Source: Actinobacillus equuli
Lineage (GTDB): Bacteria; Pseudomonadota; Gammaproteobacteria; Enterobacterales; Pasteurellaceae
Reading direction: 5' to 3'
DNA: 64,000 nucleotides
NCBI RefSeq assembly: GCF_900636745.1
Contig: NZ_LR134310.1
Span: 2,286,501 to 2,350,500 of the forward strand
The translations under genes and the position numbers were made by a program. Shown one piece after another: positions 15,999-26,400 of this stretch; positions within the stretch are counted from its first letter, which is position 1, and each line of letters begins with the position of its first letter. A model generated the notes under the pieces. That model did not search any database, had not been told where the DNA came from, and saw only the letters and a list, made by a program, of their open reading frames with translations.

Positions 15999-17975
15999 TT
16001 AGATGATGTTTCCCACAATCGAACGTGTTTCTAAACGTACTTCGGTGAGTTTGACTTTAACCGCCTGTCCAATTTGGTAAGCTTTTTCGCCTTTAATGTA
16101 AAGTGCGATTTCTTCCGGACGGAATTCCATTTCTTCTTTTTTATCGTGAATGGTTGAGAACGGCACAAAAATTTGTGCGCCATTTGCGATGACTTTCGCT
16201 CGTACACCGCCACGAGAAACATCCGCAATTTCACAGTCAAATTCGACCGCTTGCTCTACCATTGGAAACAGGTAGCGAGCATAAAGCCAATCAGCGATAT
16301 CACGTTCCACCAAACGGTTTTGACGGCGAGCTTCTTGTAAGCGAACTAAGATGCTTTCTTCCACCGCTTTCGCCTGCTTGCCAAGTAATACTTGCTTGAT
16401 TAAGCGATGGTTCACCATGTCACCGTATTTACGAATTGGTGAGGTCCAAGTTGCATAATGGCTGATCCCTAAACCGAGATGCGGTGCAACTTCCGATTTA
16501 AATTCTGCAAAAGTGAGGTAGCGGCGTAAACGAAGCTCTAAGAATTTCTCCGGAAACTCGTCAATTGAACGACGCATTTCGCAATAACCTTCAAGCGTTG
16601 CCAGTTTTTCCGGCGTATATAATGCCGTCAGTGCTTCACGGTTTTCGTCAGTGGCTAACGTATCCAGTAAGAATTTTTGCGCTAATTCTAAATTTTTCGG
16701 ATCAAAGCCGGCGTGGGTATTAAATACGCCTGTTTTTGCATTATCGGCTAAGAATTTCGCACAGCAAATATTGGCAATGATCATCGATTCTTCGATCATT
16801 TGATTTGCGATACGGCGGTATTCTACGTGGATATCACGCACTGAGCCGTCTTCATTTAATTCAAATGAGTAATCGCCGGATTCTTTAAATAACAGCGCAT
16901 TGCTACGGCGCCATTCGATGCGAGCAAGAGTAAATTGGTGTAACCAATCAATTTGTTGTTTGGTTTCCGCACTATCAGGTTGCCATGCATTTTCAACATT
17001 TTCGAGGTAATCCGATACGTTGTCGTAAGCTAATTTCGCTTTGCTTTCCACCCATGCTGAAACAAAACGAGTACCGCCAATAATATTACCAGCTAAATCG
17101 GTTTCGATATAACCGACTAACGCCGGACGTTTTTCATTTGGTACGAGAGAACAGAGATCGTCTGACAACTCACGAGGTAACATCGGAATATTGAAACCCG
17201 GTAAATAGTTGGTAAAACAGCGTTGGCGAGCGGCTTTTTCGATATTTGAATTTTCTGGAATATAGGCGGTCGGATCGGCAATCGCTACCACTAAACGCCA
17301 ACCGGTTTGTTCTTCGCCTTGTTTGATTGGCTCGATGTATAGCGCATCGTCCATATCTTGTGTGCTTGGACTGTCGATCGTAGTGAAATAGAGTGAAGTG
17401 AGATCTTCACGATCTAATTCATCGTGTAATTCATAGCTTTTCTCATTCGCTACCGGTTCACGAGGCTGTTCGTGACGAGCTAATGTGACCCACCATGGGG
17501 CGAAATTATCGTCCGCTTTACAGATAAATTGAGTGACTTGAGCAAATAAGAAACGATCATCACGTAACGGGTGAGTTTTGAGTTGCGCCACTACCCAGTC
17601 ACCGTTTTCCAATGTCTCACTGACCTTTTTATGCGTATTTGCCGGAATGATATTTTTAATGCTTGGGTGATCGACAATAAGTTGTAATTTATTATCTTTG
17701 TTAAAACGCACTTGTGCAATAAAGCGATCAAGCATCGGTTCAAGTAAACTATCGATTTCTACCTGTTCTTTGTCGCCTTCACGTTTTACTACGGCTTTCA
17801 CTTTATCGCCGTGCATCACTTTTTTCATTTCCATCGGTGGAATGAAATAACTTTTCTTGTCACATTCTAAAAAACCGAATGCTTTATCCGAAGCTTTAAC
17901 CGTACCTTCTACATATTCTTTATTTGCCTCAATTTGTTGTTTTAATTGGGCAAGTAACGGGTTGTCTTGAAACAT
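15999..17975 (-). CDS. rnb: Exoribonuclease II
   Basis: Processive 3'-5' exonuclease that degrades unstructured RNA. The 658-residue product has N-terminal cold-shock domains (about 1-175), the RNB catalytic domain and a C-terminal S1 domain. The metal-binding set Asp201, Asp207, Asp209 and Asp210 (IDSPSTQDMDDALY) has the same numbering as in E. coli RNase II, which supports the ATG at 17975. It lies alone between an uptake-sequence hairpin and a leader containing a terminator-like structure. Confidence 0.97.
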   Translation of the reverse strand: MFQDNPLLAQLKQQIEANKEYVEGTVKASDKAFGFLECDKKSYFIPPMEMKKVMHGDKVKAVVKREGDKEQVEIDSLLEPMLDRFIAQVRFNKDNKLQLIVDHPSIKNIIPANTHKKVSETLENGDWVVAQLKTHPLRDDRFLFAQVTQFICKADDNFAPWWVTLARHEQPREPVANEKSYELHDELDREDLTSLYFTTIDSPSTQDMDDALYIEPIKQGEEQTGWRLVVAIADPTAYIPENSNIEKAARQRCFTNYLPGFNIPMLPRELSDDLCSLVPNEKRPALVGYIETDLAGNIIGGTRFVSAWVESKAKLAYDNVSDYLENVENAWQPDSAETKQQIDWLHQFTLARIEWRRSNALLFKESGDYSFELNEDGSVRDIHVEYRRIANQMIEESMIIANICCAKFLADNAKTGVFNTHAGFDPKNLELAQKFLLDTLATDENREALTALYTPEKLATLEGYCEMRRSIDEFPEKFLELRLRRYLTFAEFKSEVAPHLGLGISHYATWTSPIRKYGDMVNHRLIKQVLLGKQAKAVEESILVRLQEARRQNRLVERDIADWLYARYLFPMVEQAVEFDCEIADVSRGGVRAKVIANGAQIFVPFSTIHDKKEEMEFRPEEIALYIKGEKAYQIGQAVKVKLTEVRLETRSIVGNII

Positions 17976-17986
17976 AAATTCTCGCT

Positions 17987-18023
17987 ATAAAAATAAAAAA
18001 GGTGCAGCCAGCATAGTTGCACC
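17987..18023 (-). promoter_or_regulatory. Terminator-like hairpin in the rnb leader
   Basis: On the minus strand GGTGCA ... TGCACC (18023-18001) is followed at once by TTTTTTATTTTTAT (18000-17987), 12 bases before the rnb ATG. No minus-strand gene ends upstream here: fabI stops at 18843, past a shared terminator and two plus-strand genes. The element therefore most likely acts on the rnb transcript itself. Confidence 0.6.
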
Positions 18024-18108
18024 ATCAAAATTGTTAAGGATTATAGCGAAATTTACTTAATTTGGGCAAATTGTTATTTTATCTAGAGTAAGTATAAATT
18101 AAAATTTA

Positions 18109-18136
18109 TTGATTTTTTGTAAAAAATCTCTAGACT
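18109..18136 (+). promoter_or_regulatory. Probable promoter of the Bor-type lipoprotein pair
   Basis: TTGATT (18109-18114) and TAGACT (18131-18136) are spaced by 16 bases and lie about 40 bases before the first lipoprotein gene. Confidence 0.45.
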
Positions 18137-18177
18137 GGTAAAAGCATTTATTTTTTATTACATAAAGAGGTTTAATG

Positions 18178-18456
18178 ATGAGAAAATTATTCTCAATAAT
18201 TGCTGTGTGTTCTTTAGCTGCTTGTTCAACTCAAACATTAGAAATTGCACCGGCTAAAGAAGCTCAATATGACCGAGTACAACATTTCTTTGTTAGTGGT
18301 TTAGCTCAAAAGCAAGAATTAGACGCAGCAGAAATTTGTGGTGGGGCAAATAAAGTAGGTAAAGTTGAAACGGAAACTACTTTCTTTAATGGTCTATTGC
18401 ATATGATTACTTATGGTATCTACTCACCTCGCCAGATTCGAGTTTATTGCAATTAA
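18178..18456 (+). CDS. Bor/Iss-family lipoprotein (copy 1)
   Basis: Small lipoprotein related to lambda Bor and plasmid Iss, surface-associated proteins that increase serum survival in E. coli. With the ATG at 18178 it has 92 residues; ATG at 18175 is closer to the AGAGG than ideal. The signal peptide ends in a lipobox SLAAC with the lipidated Cys16. Conserved HHFFVSGLGQ-like segment appears as QHFFVSGLAQKQELDAAEICGG, followed by the VNGL-like FFNGLLHMITYGIYSPRQIRVYC. The two later cysteines of the family are present. A second homologue starts 24 bases downstream. Serum-resistance function is inferred from the family only. Confidence 0.88.
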   Translation: MRKLFSIIAVCSLAACSTQTLEIAPAKEAQYDRVQHFFVSGLAQKQELDAAEICGGANKVGKVETETTFFNGLLHMITYGIYSPRQIRVYCN

Positions 18457-18479
18457 TTCAGATATTTAAGGAGTCCAAA

Positions 18480-18773
18480 ATGAAAAAATCACTTGCTATT
18501 TCTGTATTAATGGCATTAGTAACGGGTTGTTCTACCCAAACAGCGCATATCGCAGGCAAAGTAACAGATAATATTAAACCGACAACAAGTGTGAACCAAC
18601 ATTTCTTTGTTTTTGGTATTGGTCAACAAGAGACATTGAATGTTCGTGAGATTTGTGGTTCTGCTGATAAAGTAAATCAAGTTGAAACAGTGTTTTCTGG
18701 TACAAATGTCTTAGTGAGTGTTCTTACAATTGGTATTTATATGCCTCGAACTGCTAATGTTTATTGTAAATAA
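18480..18773 (+). CDS. Bor/Iss-family lipoprotein (copy 2)
   Basis: Paralogue of the preceding gene, 97 residues from ATG at 18480. AAGGAG ahead of this ATG makes it the clear start, while an upstream in-frame TTG at 18447 overlaps copy 1 and is unlikely. Lipobox ALVTGC puts the lipidated cysteine at 17. The core is NQHFFVFGIGQQETLNVREICGSADKV and the C-terminus TIGIYMPRTANVYCK. The two copies agree in overall layout but differ at many residues, so the duplication is old or came by separate transfer. They should be co-transcribed and end at the terminator at 18791. Confidence 0.88.
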   Translation: MKKSLAISVLMALVTGCSTQTAHIAGKVTDNIKPTTSVNQHFFVFGIGQQETLNVREICGSADKVNQVETVFSGTNVLVSVLTIGIYMPRTANVYCK

Positions 18774-18790
18774 TATATATTAGCCAAACA

Positions 18791-18816
18791 AAAACGGACG
18801 CTATTGCGTCCGTTTT
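18791..18816. terminator. Bidirectional terminator between bor-like pair and fabI
   Basis: AAAACGGACGC and GCGTCCGTTTT pair perfectly around TATT, with T-rich sequence in both directions. Confidence 0.9.
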
Positions 18817-18842
18817 TGTTTATAAGCGGTTATATTTTGCAA

Positions 18843-19631
18843 TTACTCTTCGCCTAATTCACCCATTGCAGTAATGCTGAAACCTGCATCAACGTGTAAT
18901 ACTTCACCGGTTACACCTGAAGCTAAGTCTGAACATAAGAACGCCGCTGAGTTACCTACATCATCGATTGTTACGGTACGGCGTAATGCTGCGGTTTGTT
19001 CAAATGCCGCTAACATTTTCTTGAAGTTTTTGATACCTGATGCCGCAAGTGTACGGATTGGACCTGCTGAGATTGCATTTACACGGATACCGTCTTTACC
19101 TAAATCCGCCGCCATTACACGTGTCGCCGCTTCTAATGAAGCTTTTGCTAAACACATTACGTTGTAGTTAGGAATCGCACGTTCCGCACCTAGGTAGCTT
19201 AAGGTTAAAAGTGCCGCATTTTCGTTTAAGTATGGGCGCGCTGCTTGTGCCATTGCGACGAAGCTATATGCACTGATATCGTGTGCGATACGGTAGCCTT
19301 CACGTGTTGCTGCGTTTACATAATCACCGTCTAATTGATCGCCCGGTGCGAATGCGATTGCGTGTACGAAACCGTCAAATTTTTCCCACTTTTTGCTTAA
19401 TTCGGTAAAGCAGTTTTGGATTGATTCGTCTGTTGCTACATCTAATGGTAATACGATGTCTGAACCGAATTCTTTAGCAAACTCTTCAACACGCGGTTGT
19501 AATTTATCGTTTAAATAAGTGAATGCAAGTTCTGCGCCTTGTGCTTTCATTGCTTTTGCAATGCCGTATGCGATAGAACGGTTGCTTGCAAGACCCGTTA
19601 CTAAAATGCGTTTACCTGTTAAAAAGCTCAT
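18843..19631 (-). CDS. fabI: Enoyl-[acyl-carrier-protein] reductase (NADH) FabI
   Basis: Catalyses the last reduction of each fatty-acid elongation cycle and is the target of triclosan and diazaborines. The 262-residue short-chain dehydrogenase carries Tyr146, Tyr156 and Lys163 ([20 protein letters not shown]) at E. coli numbering. Position 93, Gly in E. coli, is Ala here (HAIAFAPG); substitutions at Gly93 reduce inhibitor binding in E. coli. I recall the same AIAFAP in H. influenzae, so this is probably a family trait. The upstream gap (205 bases) contains a short palindromic repeat and uptake sequences. Confidence 0.97.
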   Translation of the reverse strand: MSFLTGKRILVTGLASNRSIAYGIAKAMKAQGAELAFTYLNDKLQPRVEEFAKEFGSDIVLPLDVATDESIQNCFTELSKKWEKFDGFVHAIAFAPGDQLDGDYVNAATREGYRIAHDISAYSFVAMAQAARPYLNENAALLTLSYLGAERAIPNYNVMCLAKASLEAATRVMAADLGKDGIRVNAISAGPIRTLAASGIKNFKKMLAAFEQTAALRRTVTIDDVGNSAAFLCSDLASGVTGEVLHVDAGFSITAMGELGEE

Positions 19632-19690
19632 GCTGGATTCCTTTTGAACATTATCGAAGCGTGGATTACGCTTACTTCATATAAAACAAA

Positions 19691-19709
19691 GGGCGTATGC
19701 GATACGCCC
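19691..19709. repeat. Short GC-rich palindrome upstream of fabI
   Basis: GGGCGTAT-GCG-ATACGCCC is a perfect palindrome with a three-base centre; TTTGTTTTAT follows on the minus strand. It resembles short interspersed palindromes seen in many bacterial genomes and could also act as a weak terminator or attenuator before fabI. Confidence 0.45.
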
Positions 19710-19779
19710 CTACGAAATTTTGCGGATTATACCGAAAAAACGACCGCTTGCGCAAATTTCCTGAGATTTCAGGCTTAGT

Positions 19780-19833
19780 AAGCGGTCTGATCCGAGCAGT
19801 TTTTTGCAAAATTTTTGATGAATTTGACCGCTT
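19780..19833 (-). terminator. Inverted uptake-sequence pair after cmoA
   Basis: AAGCGGTC (19780-19787) opposes GACCGCTT (19826-19833), three bases past the cmoA stop. A third copy in reverse orientation lies at 19742-19750. The arms match only at the core, so termination is weakly supported. Confidence 0.4.
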
Positions 19834-19836
19834 GAT

Positions 19837-20571
<735 letters not shown>

Positions 20572-21357
20572 TTATTCCTTGTCTAAAAATTTTTGAATGG
20601 CGCGAGCGACCGTTTCAGGTTTTTCGGCGTGTACCCAATGCTGTGCATTGGCAACGACAAACGATTTTGCCTGTGGAAATTGCTTCAAAATCGTTTCTGT
20701 GTCTTTCGCTTGAATATAATCGGATGCACCGCCTTTAATAAATAAAGTCGGTTTATCAAAAAAGACTTCGCTCCAACCCATCAAATTTTCATAGTTGGCT
20801 TTAATTGCCGTTAAATTAAAGCGGAAATAGTCTGGTTTTTGCGGATCGAACGCTTTTAACATAAATTGTTGCTCGCCTTCGTCTTTCACATATTGCGCCA
20901 GTACGGTTTTGGCTTGTTGGCGGGTTGCCGGTTGAGCGGATTTAACGGCAAATAAACCGGCAAAATTATTGTCATGACGATGAGTTGGATTAGCAGTCGG
21001 CGCAATATCAATCACGACTAATTTTTCGACCAGAGCAGGTGCAATATCGGCTAAAGTCATTGCGGTTTTACCGCCCATCGAATGACCGATCACAATATTG
21101 TCCGCTAAATCTAAATGCTCTAACAATGCTTGTAGATCTTGCGCCATTAATTGGTAATTCATTTCATCGGAATGAAAAGATTGACCGTGATTGCGTAGAT
21201 CCACACGTAAGATATTAAATTGCTCGCTAAATTGGCGGGCGATAATGCCCAAATTATTCATATCGCCGAATAATCCGTGCAGAAAAATCATCGTCTGCGC
21301 ATCGGCTTTTTCCGTTGCCGGTTGGAATTGATAATTAAGATAAGTATTTTCTGTCAT
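20572..21357 (-). CDS. ybfF: Alpha/beta-hydrolase esterase YbfF
   Basis: A 261-residue cytosolic esterase of the alpha/beta-hydrolase fold. Seen: FLHGLFGDMNNLG (oxyanion hole), the nucleophile elbow GHSMGGKTAM, an acidic residue in ASDYI, and the catalytic His in NAQHWVHAEKP. YbfF of E. coli hydrolyses acyl-CoA and short esters in vitro; the natural substrate is unclear. It is divergent from seqA exactly as in E. coli. The ATG has no strong ribosome binding site, which is unusual for the first gene of an operon. Confidence 0.92.
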   Translation of the reverse strand: MTENTYLNYQFQPATEKADAQTMIFLHGLFGDMNNLGIIARQFSEQFNILRVDLRNHGQSFHSDEMNYQLMAQDLQALLEHLDLADNIVIGHSMGGKTAMTLADIAPALVEKLVVIDIAPTANPTHRHDNNFAGLFAVKSAQPATRQQAKTVLAQYVKDEGEQQFMLKAFDPQKPDYFRFNLTAIKANYENLMGWSEVFFDKPTLFIKGGASDYIQAKDTETILKQFPQAKSFVVANAQHWVHAEKPETVARAIQKFLDKE

Positions 21358-21390
21358 AAGTTGTTATTTTTTATTCAAATGTTTGGTTAA

Positions 21391-21425
21391 GATCCTGTAA
21401 AAAGATCTTGAATCTGTATTATAAT
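21391..21425 (+). promoter_or_regulatory. seqA promoter region with paired GATC sites
   Basis: TATAAT at 21420-21425 is preceded by two GATC sites at 21391 and 21404, 13 bases apart. SeqA binds closely spaced hemimethylated GATC pairs, so these could mediate autoregulation. A good -35 box is not evident. Confidence 0.4.
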
Positions 21426-21480
21426 GCCTAGAATTTTTTTCTAATCAAGTAAATCAAAACAAAAATATCAAGAGGTTAAG

Positions 21481-22041
21481 ATGAAAACGATCGAAGTCGA
21501 TGATGAATTATATCATTACATTGCAAGTAGAACCCAAGCAATTGGCGAAAGTGCGTCAGATATTTTACGTCGTCTGTTGCGTTTACCTTCATCACCACAA
21601 CCTTTTGTACTGGTTCAACAAAACACAATTGATGAGCTGAAAGAATTAGCGAAACCGAAAGCGAAGGCGAAAAAGGAAGAGTTAATTGAAAAAGCGGTAC
21701 AAAAAGTTGAGAAAGTTTTGAAATCGGATTCGTTTGTAAACGAAAATAAAAATGTCGCACGCTTTTTAATGTTACTTTCGGCGTTACATCATGCAAATGC
21801 TCAAGGTTTTGCTCAAGCAACAGAAGTGGTGACGGGGACGGAACGTACTTATTTCGGTACAAGTGAAGCGGCATTATTAAGTCATGGTAGCAGTGTAAAA
21901 GCGAAGCAGATTCCGGATTCACCGTTTTGGGTGGTGACCAATAATAATACCGCACGTAAAGGCTTGATTCTTACCGGTGTAATGGAATCTATGGAATTGC
22001 CAAAACACTTAATTGAACGTATTCGTATCTTATTTTCTTAA
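21481..22041 (+). CDS. seqA: Negative modulator of replication initiation SeqA
   Basis: Binds hemimethylated GATC sites and sequesters oriC and other loci after replication. It has 186 residues. The N-terminal multimerisation helix region is MKTIEVDDELYHYIASRTQAIGESASDILRRLL (about 1-33). A lysine-rich linker follows, then the DNA-binding domain with RTYFGTSEAALLSHGSSVKAKQIPDSPFWVVTNNNTARKG. AGAGG before ATG at 21481 marks the start. Its presence implies Dam methylation. menE starts nine bases after its stop. Confidence 0.97.
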   Translation: MKTIEVDDELYHYIASRTQAIGESASDILRRLLRLPSSPQPFVLVQQNTIDELKELAKPKAKAKKEELIEKAVQKVEKVLKSDSFVNENKNVARFLMLLSALHHANAQGFAQATEVVTGTERTYFGTSEAALLSHGSSVKAKQIPDSPFWVVTNNNTARKGLILTGVMESMELPKHLIERIRILFS

Positions 22042-22050
22042 TCGTCATTT

Positions 22051-23478
22051 ATGGTAAATTTTTCCTTTTTCCCGACCGCTTATTGGGCAGTGAATGCTGC
22101 GCAGAGGCAAGCTATTGTGTGGGAAAAGGGAAATACCGATTATTTTCCCTTTCTTTCCTCCTCACTTAATTGGGCGGAGTTTCATCACTTAGTTTCACAA
22201 ACGGCAAATTTACTCATCACTAAAGGCGTGAGAACCGACCAAGTTATTGCTTATTCAGGCACTCATCGATTAATCGGTTTGCTTTGTTATTGCTCCGTAA
22301 TGACGATTGGCGCACGTATTTTGATGCTAAATCCGGCATTAAGTGAAAGCCAGCGTCAAACTATTCTAAGCACATATCAAATTGATATTTTGATTACCGA
22401 TCAAGATTTTGCAAATTTTCAGCAAAATCAGACCGCTTACCTAAATTCAAATTGGGATAGTCATCGTCCGGCGACCCTTACTTTGACCTCCGGTTCATCC
22501 GGTATGCCGAAAGCGGTGGTGCATTCCGCCCAAAACCATTTAGAAAATGCTGAAGGTGTGTGTGAATTAATGCAATTTTGCCAAACCGATTCTTGGTTAC
22601 TAAGTTTGCCGTTGTTTCATGTGTCCGGTCAAGGGATTGTCTGGAGATGGTTAGTGCAAGGTGCCACGTTAGTGGTGAATGAACAGAAAGATCAATTTTT
22701 TGCTTGTTTGGATCGTGTTTCGCACGCTTCATTGGTTCCTACTCAGTTGCAGCGTTATCTACAGACTAAAACGAAAAAAATTACCGAGACAAAGAAATTC
22801 TTATTAGGTGGCACTGCGATTCCCAAAACGTTAGTGGCGCAAGCGCAGCAGGTAGGTATTACGTGTTATTCAGGTTATGGAATGACGGAAATGGCATCAA
22901 CTATTTGTGCGGTTGAAAATGAATTGGATAATGTCGGTTATCCGCTTAAAGGACGGAAAGTCAAATTAGTGAACGATGAAATTTGGGTTCAAGGTAGCGG
23001 TTTAGCGCTCGGTTATTTGCAAAAAAATGGTGAAATTCGACCGCTTGTAAATGACGAAGGATGGTTACCAACCAAAGATCGCGGTGAGTGGAACTCAACA
23101 GGTAAACTGGTGGTGAAAGGTCGATTGGATAATATGTTTATTTCCGGTGGTGAAAATATTCAGCCGGAAGATGTTGAAAAAGTTATCTATCAATCAGGTT
23201 TAGTGAGTCAAATCTTTGTTTTACCTGTCGAAGATGTAGAATTCGGTCAAAGACCTGTCGCAGTGGTGCAATTTATTTCACCTAATTTTGCAAAAAACTG
23301 TGAAAATTTGACCGCTTGGCTTGGCGATAAGCTCGAAAAATTTAAACAACCTATCGGTTATTATCCGCTTGAATATGTTCAGCCCCCGCAGCAGAGCAGT
23401 ATAAAAATCTCACGTGTACAATTAAAAAACGCATTAACGCAATTATTAGGAAAATATCATGATCAAACGTCTGTTTAA
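22051..23478 (+). CDS. menE: o-Succinylbenzoate-CoA ligase MenE
   Basis: Adenylate-forming enzyme that activates o-succinylbenzoate with CoA in menaquinone synthesis. It has 475 residues. The AMP-binding loop LTLTSGSSGMPKAVVHSA (about 150-167), YSGYGMTEMASTIC, the KDRGEW aspartate motif and GGENIQPEDVEKVIY are all seen, and the C-terminal region has SSIKISR with the catalytic Lys. The start lacks a clear ribosome binding site and is close to the seqA stop, which suggests translational coupling. Its last 20 bases overlap the first MscK-type gene. Same order as H. influenzae. Confidence 0.95.
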   Translation: MVNFSFFPTAYWAVNAAQRQAIVWEKGNTDYFPFLSSSLNWAEFHHLVSQTANLLITKGVRTDQVIAYSGTHRLIGLLCYCSVMTIGARILMLNPALSESQRQTILSTYQIDILITDQDFANFQQNQTAYLNSNWDSHRPATLTLTSGSSGMPKAVVHSAQNHLENAEGVCELMQFCQTDSWLLSLPLFHVSGQGIVWRWLVQGATLVVNEQKDQFFACLDRVSHASLVPTQLQRYLQTKTKKITETKKFLLGGTAIPKTLVAQAQQVGITCYSGYGMTEMASTICAVENELDNVGYPLKGRKVKLVNDEIWVQGSGLALGYLQKNGEIRPLVNDEGWLPTKDRGEWNSTGKLVVKGRLDNMFISGGENIQPEDVEKVIYQSGLVSQIFVLPVEDVEFGQRPVAVVQFISPNFAKNCENLTAWLGDKLEKFKQPIGYYPLEYVQPPQQSSIKISRVQLKNALTQLLGKYHDQTSV

Positions 23479-26400
23479 CCCTTTCTTATTTAGCCTGACC
23501 TTGGTGCTTAGTAGTCATACGCTTTGGGCAGCGGAGTTACCGACGGAAAAAGATCTCCAAGCGCAAATCGAAGAAACGAAAAAACTTGAACAGAATGAAG
23601 TTAATAAGTCTTTAATTCAAAGTTTGGAAGATACACAAGCGTTTTTAACACAAATCGCACAACAAAAAAGTGACAATAGCGCGTTAGAAAAAGAAATTAA
23701 AGGTGCGCAGATTGCATTACAAAGCAGTAAAGCGGATATCGCTAAATTACAGCATATTCCTCAAGTAACCCAAGACGCATTGGCTAAATATTCGGTTGAT
23801 GAGTTACAGAAGCGTCTTGCTGCCGCTCAATTAAGTAGCCAGACGGTACAACAAGATTTAACCACCATTAACGGTAAATTGGTGGCGCAAAACTCTGCGC
23901 CAACGAAAGCACAAGCGGCATTAACGGCTAATGCAACACGTAAGCAAGAAATCAGTACTTTGCTAGGTAATGTAAATACCTCACAAGTGGAGAGAACCAA
24001 ACTAGAAACGGAATTGGCATTACTTGAACTACAGAATGCCTATAATCAATTGTTGTTACGTGGTAGTGATGAGTTGACAGCACTCTACAATAGTCAGTTG
24101 GAAGAGAAAAAATTAGCACAACAAAATGTACAGAACGAGCTAAGCCAACTTCAAAATGCGATTAATACCAAGTTAGTTGAAGAATCTAAAAATAAGGTCG
24201 AACAGGCGGCACAATCACAGCAAGAAGGCACTACCTCAAATACAAATCCACTTATCATTAAGCAATTAGATCTTAATACGCGTATTAGTGAAGAATTACT
24301 GAGACAAACCACAGAGCTCACCCAACTATCACAGGATAATCTGCGGATTAAAGGGGTGCTTGATAACTTACAACAAACGCAGCGTAATATTGAAGAACAA
24401 ATCAGCTCTTTGCAAGGGACGTTGGTGCTTTCTCGTATTATCAATAAACAAAGACAGTCTTTACCCCAAGATCAGATGGTGAAAGGTTTATCTAAGCAAA
24501 TTGCCGATTTAAGGGTACGTGTTTTTGATCTTACCGAATTTAAAGACAGTATCTCTGATCCGAACGTCTATATTACGAAATTAGAGAAAGATGAAAAAAC
24601 CGAACTGACCGCCAAAGAGAAAGAACAACTCAAAAATATCTTAGCGGAACGCTCAAAAATCTTAGCTGAAATGATTAAGTCGTTGAATAATCAGCTTAAT
24701 TTATCGATCAATATCGAACTAAATCAGCAACAAGTTCAAACGATTAGTGATACGCTACAAAAGAAATTAGAGCAACAAAGTTTTTGGGTAAAAAGTAATA
24801 GCCCGATTGATTTGGATTGGTTTAAGAATTTTTTAGCGGTAGCGAGTTTCCAGTTAAACGATCTGGTTAAAAAATTCGATTTCTCCAATTGGAAAGATAA
24901 TATTATTCCCGCAAGTATTTTCGAGATTTTACTTGCGTTAGGCGTATGTCTTATTTCTCGCCGTAAAGAGCAGATTAAGCAGCGTTTGGGCAAAATTAAT
25001 TACAGTATGAAAACGGTCGCAACAGATAGCCAGTGGAATACGCCTCTCGCTATTTTTTGGACCTTGATTCTTTGTTTACCGAGTACCTTTATCTTCCTAA
25101 TGGTATTTATTTTGGTGACCTACATTTGTTTCCAAGATCCTACAGAAGTATGGCCTTGGGGTTTAAAAATGTCCGGGTATTGGCTCTATTTTGCGTTTAT
25201 GGTGGCAATGTTGCGCCCGAATGGGATTGGTTATCGTCATTTCAATATGCCGCAAAAAAGTAATGCGGTTTTCCGTGATATTTTAAAACGCTCGGTATGG
25301 GTAATTGGTCTAATGTTGAATACGGCGGTATTTAGTAATATCAATGAAATGGGTATTGCCTATGATGTGCTCGGGCAAGTTTTTACCATTATTGTGTTAA
25401 TCAGCATTATTTTTATTGTTGCACCCGGATTTAGACAAGCGATTTCAATTTATCAAAATGTTGCCGCTGATGGAGAAAGTTCTCGTAACCTATTATTAAA
25501 TATTGCTCGTGCAGTGCTATTTTTAGCACCTATCGCTTTAGTCGTCTTAATCGGTTTAGGTTATTACTATACTTCTTTAATCATTATAGAACATTTAGTT
25601 TCTACTTATTTTGCGGTAGTTACTTGGATTATTTTACGTAATGTGTTCTATCGTACGTTTAATGTTGCGTCACGTCGTTTAGCTTTTCGTCGCTTGCAAG
25701 AAAAACGAGAACAAGCGTTAGCTAAAGTGACGAATACGGAACAACAAGTCGCCCAATCGGAAGACGATATTCCATTTGAATTACATGACGACACGTTAGC
25801 TGTGAGCGAAATTAAAGATCAAATGTTAAAGGTAACCGATCTTTTATTGTGGGCGGCATTATTCGGGCTATTGTATTGGGTATGGTCGGATTTAGTTACC
25901 GTAGCCTATTATCTAAACGGTGTAACGCTTTGGCAGCAAGCGACAGACACTGCTAAAGGTGTGGTAATGGAATCCATTACCTTACTTAATCTGTTAGTGG
26001 CATTCGGCATCTTGTTTGTGACTTACGTTTTAATTCGTAACTTAAGCGGTTTATTAGAAGCGTTAGTGTTTTCTAATCTAAAACTTTCGCAAGGTACGCC
26101 TTATACGGTAACGACATTATTAACCTATTTATTAATCGTACTTGGCGCAACTTTTGCTTTTGCAACGCTAGGTATGTCTTGGTCTAAATTACAATGGTTA
26201 TTTACCGCATTATCGGTTGGTTTAGGCTTCGGTATGCAAGAAATCTTTGCAAATTTTGTGTCGGGTATCATTATTCTATTTGAACGTCCGGTGCGTATCG
26301 GCGATATGATTACTATCGGCACGTTTAACGGCACAGTTTCTAAAATCCGCATTCGGGCGACAACGTTAATTGATAATGATAAAAAAGAAGTCATTGTACC

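Noticed and set aside
21476..21955. 159-residue frame antisense to seqA
   Set aside because: It lies wholly opposite seqA, whose protein is conserved end to end; no ribosome binding site or family resemblance.
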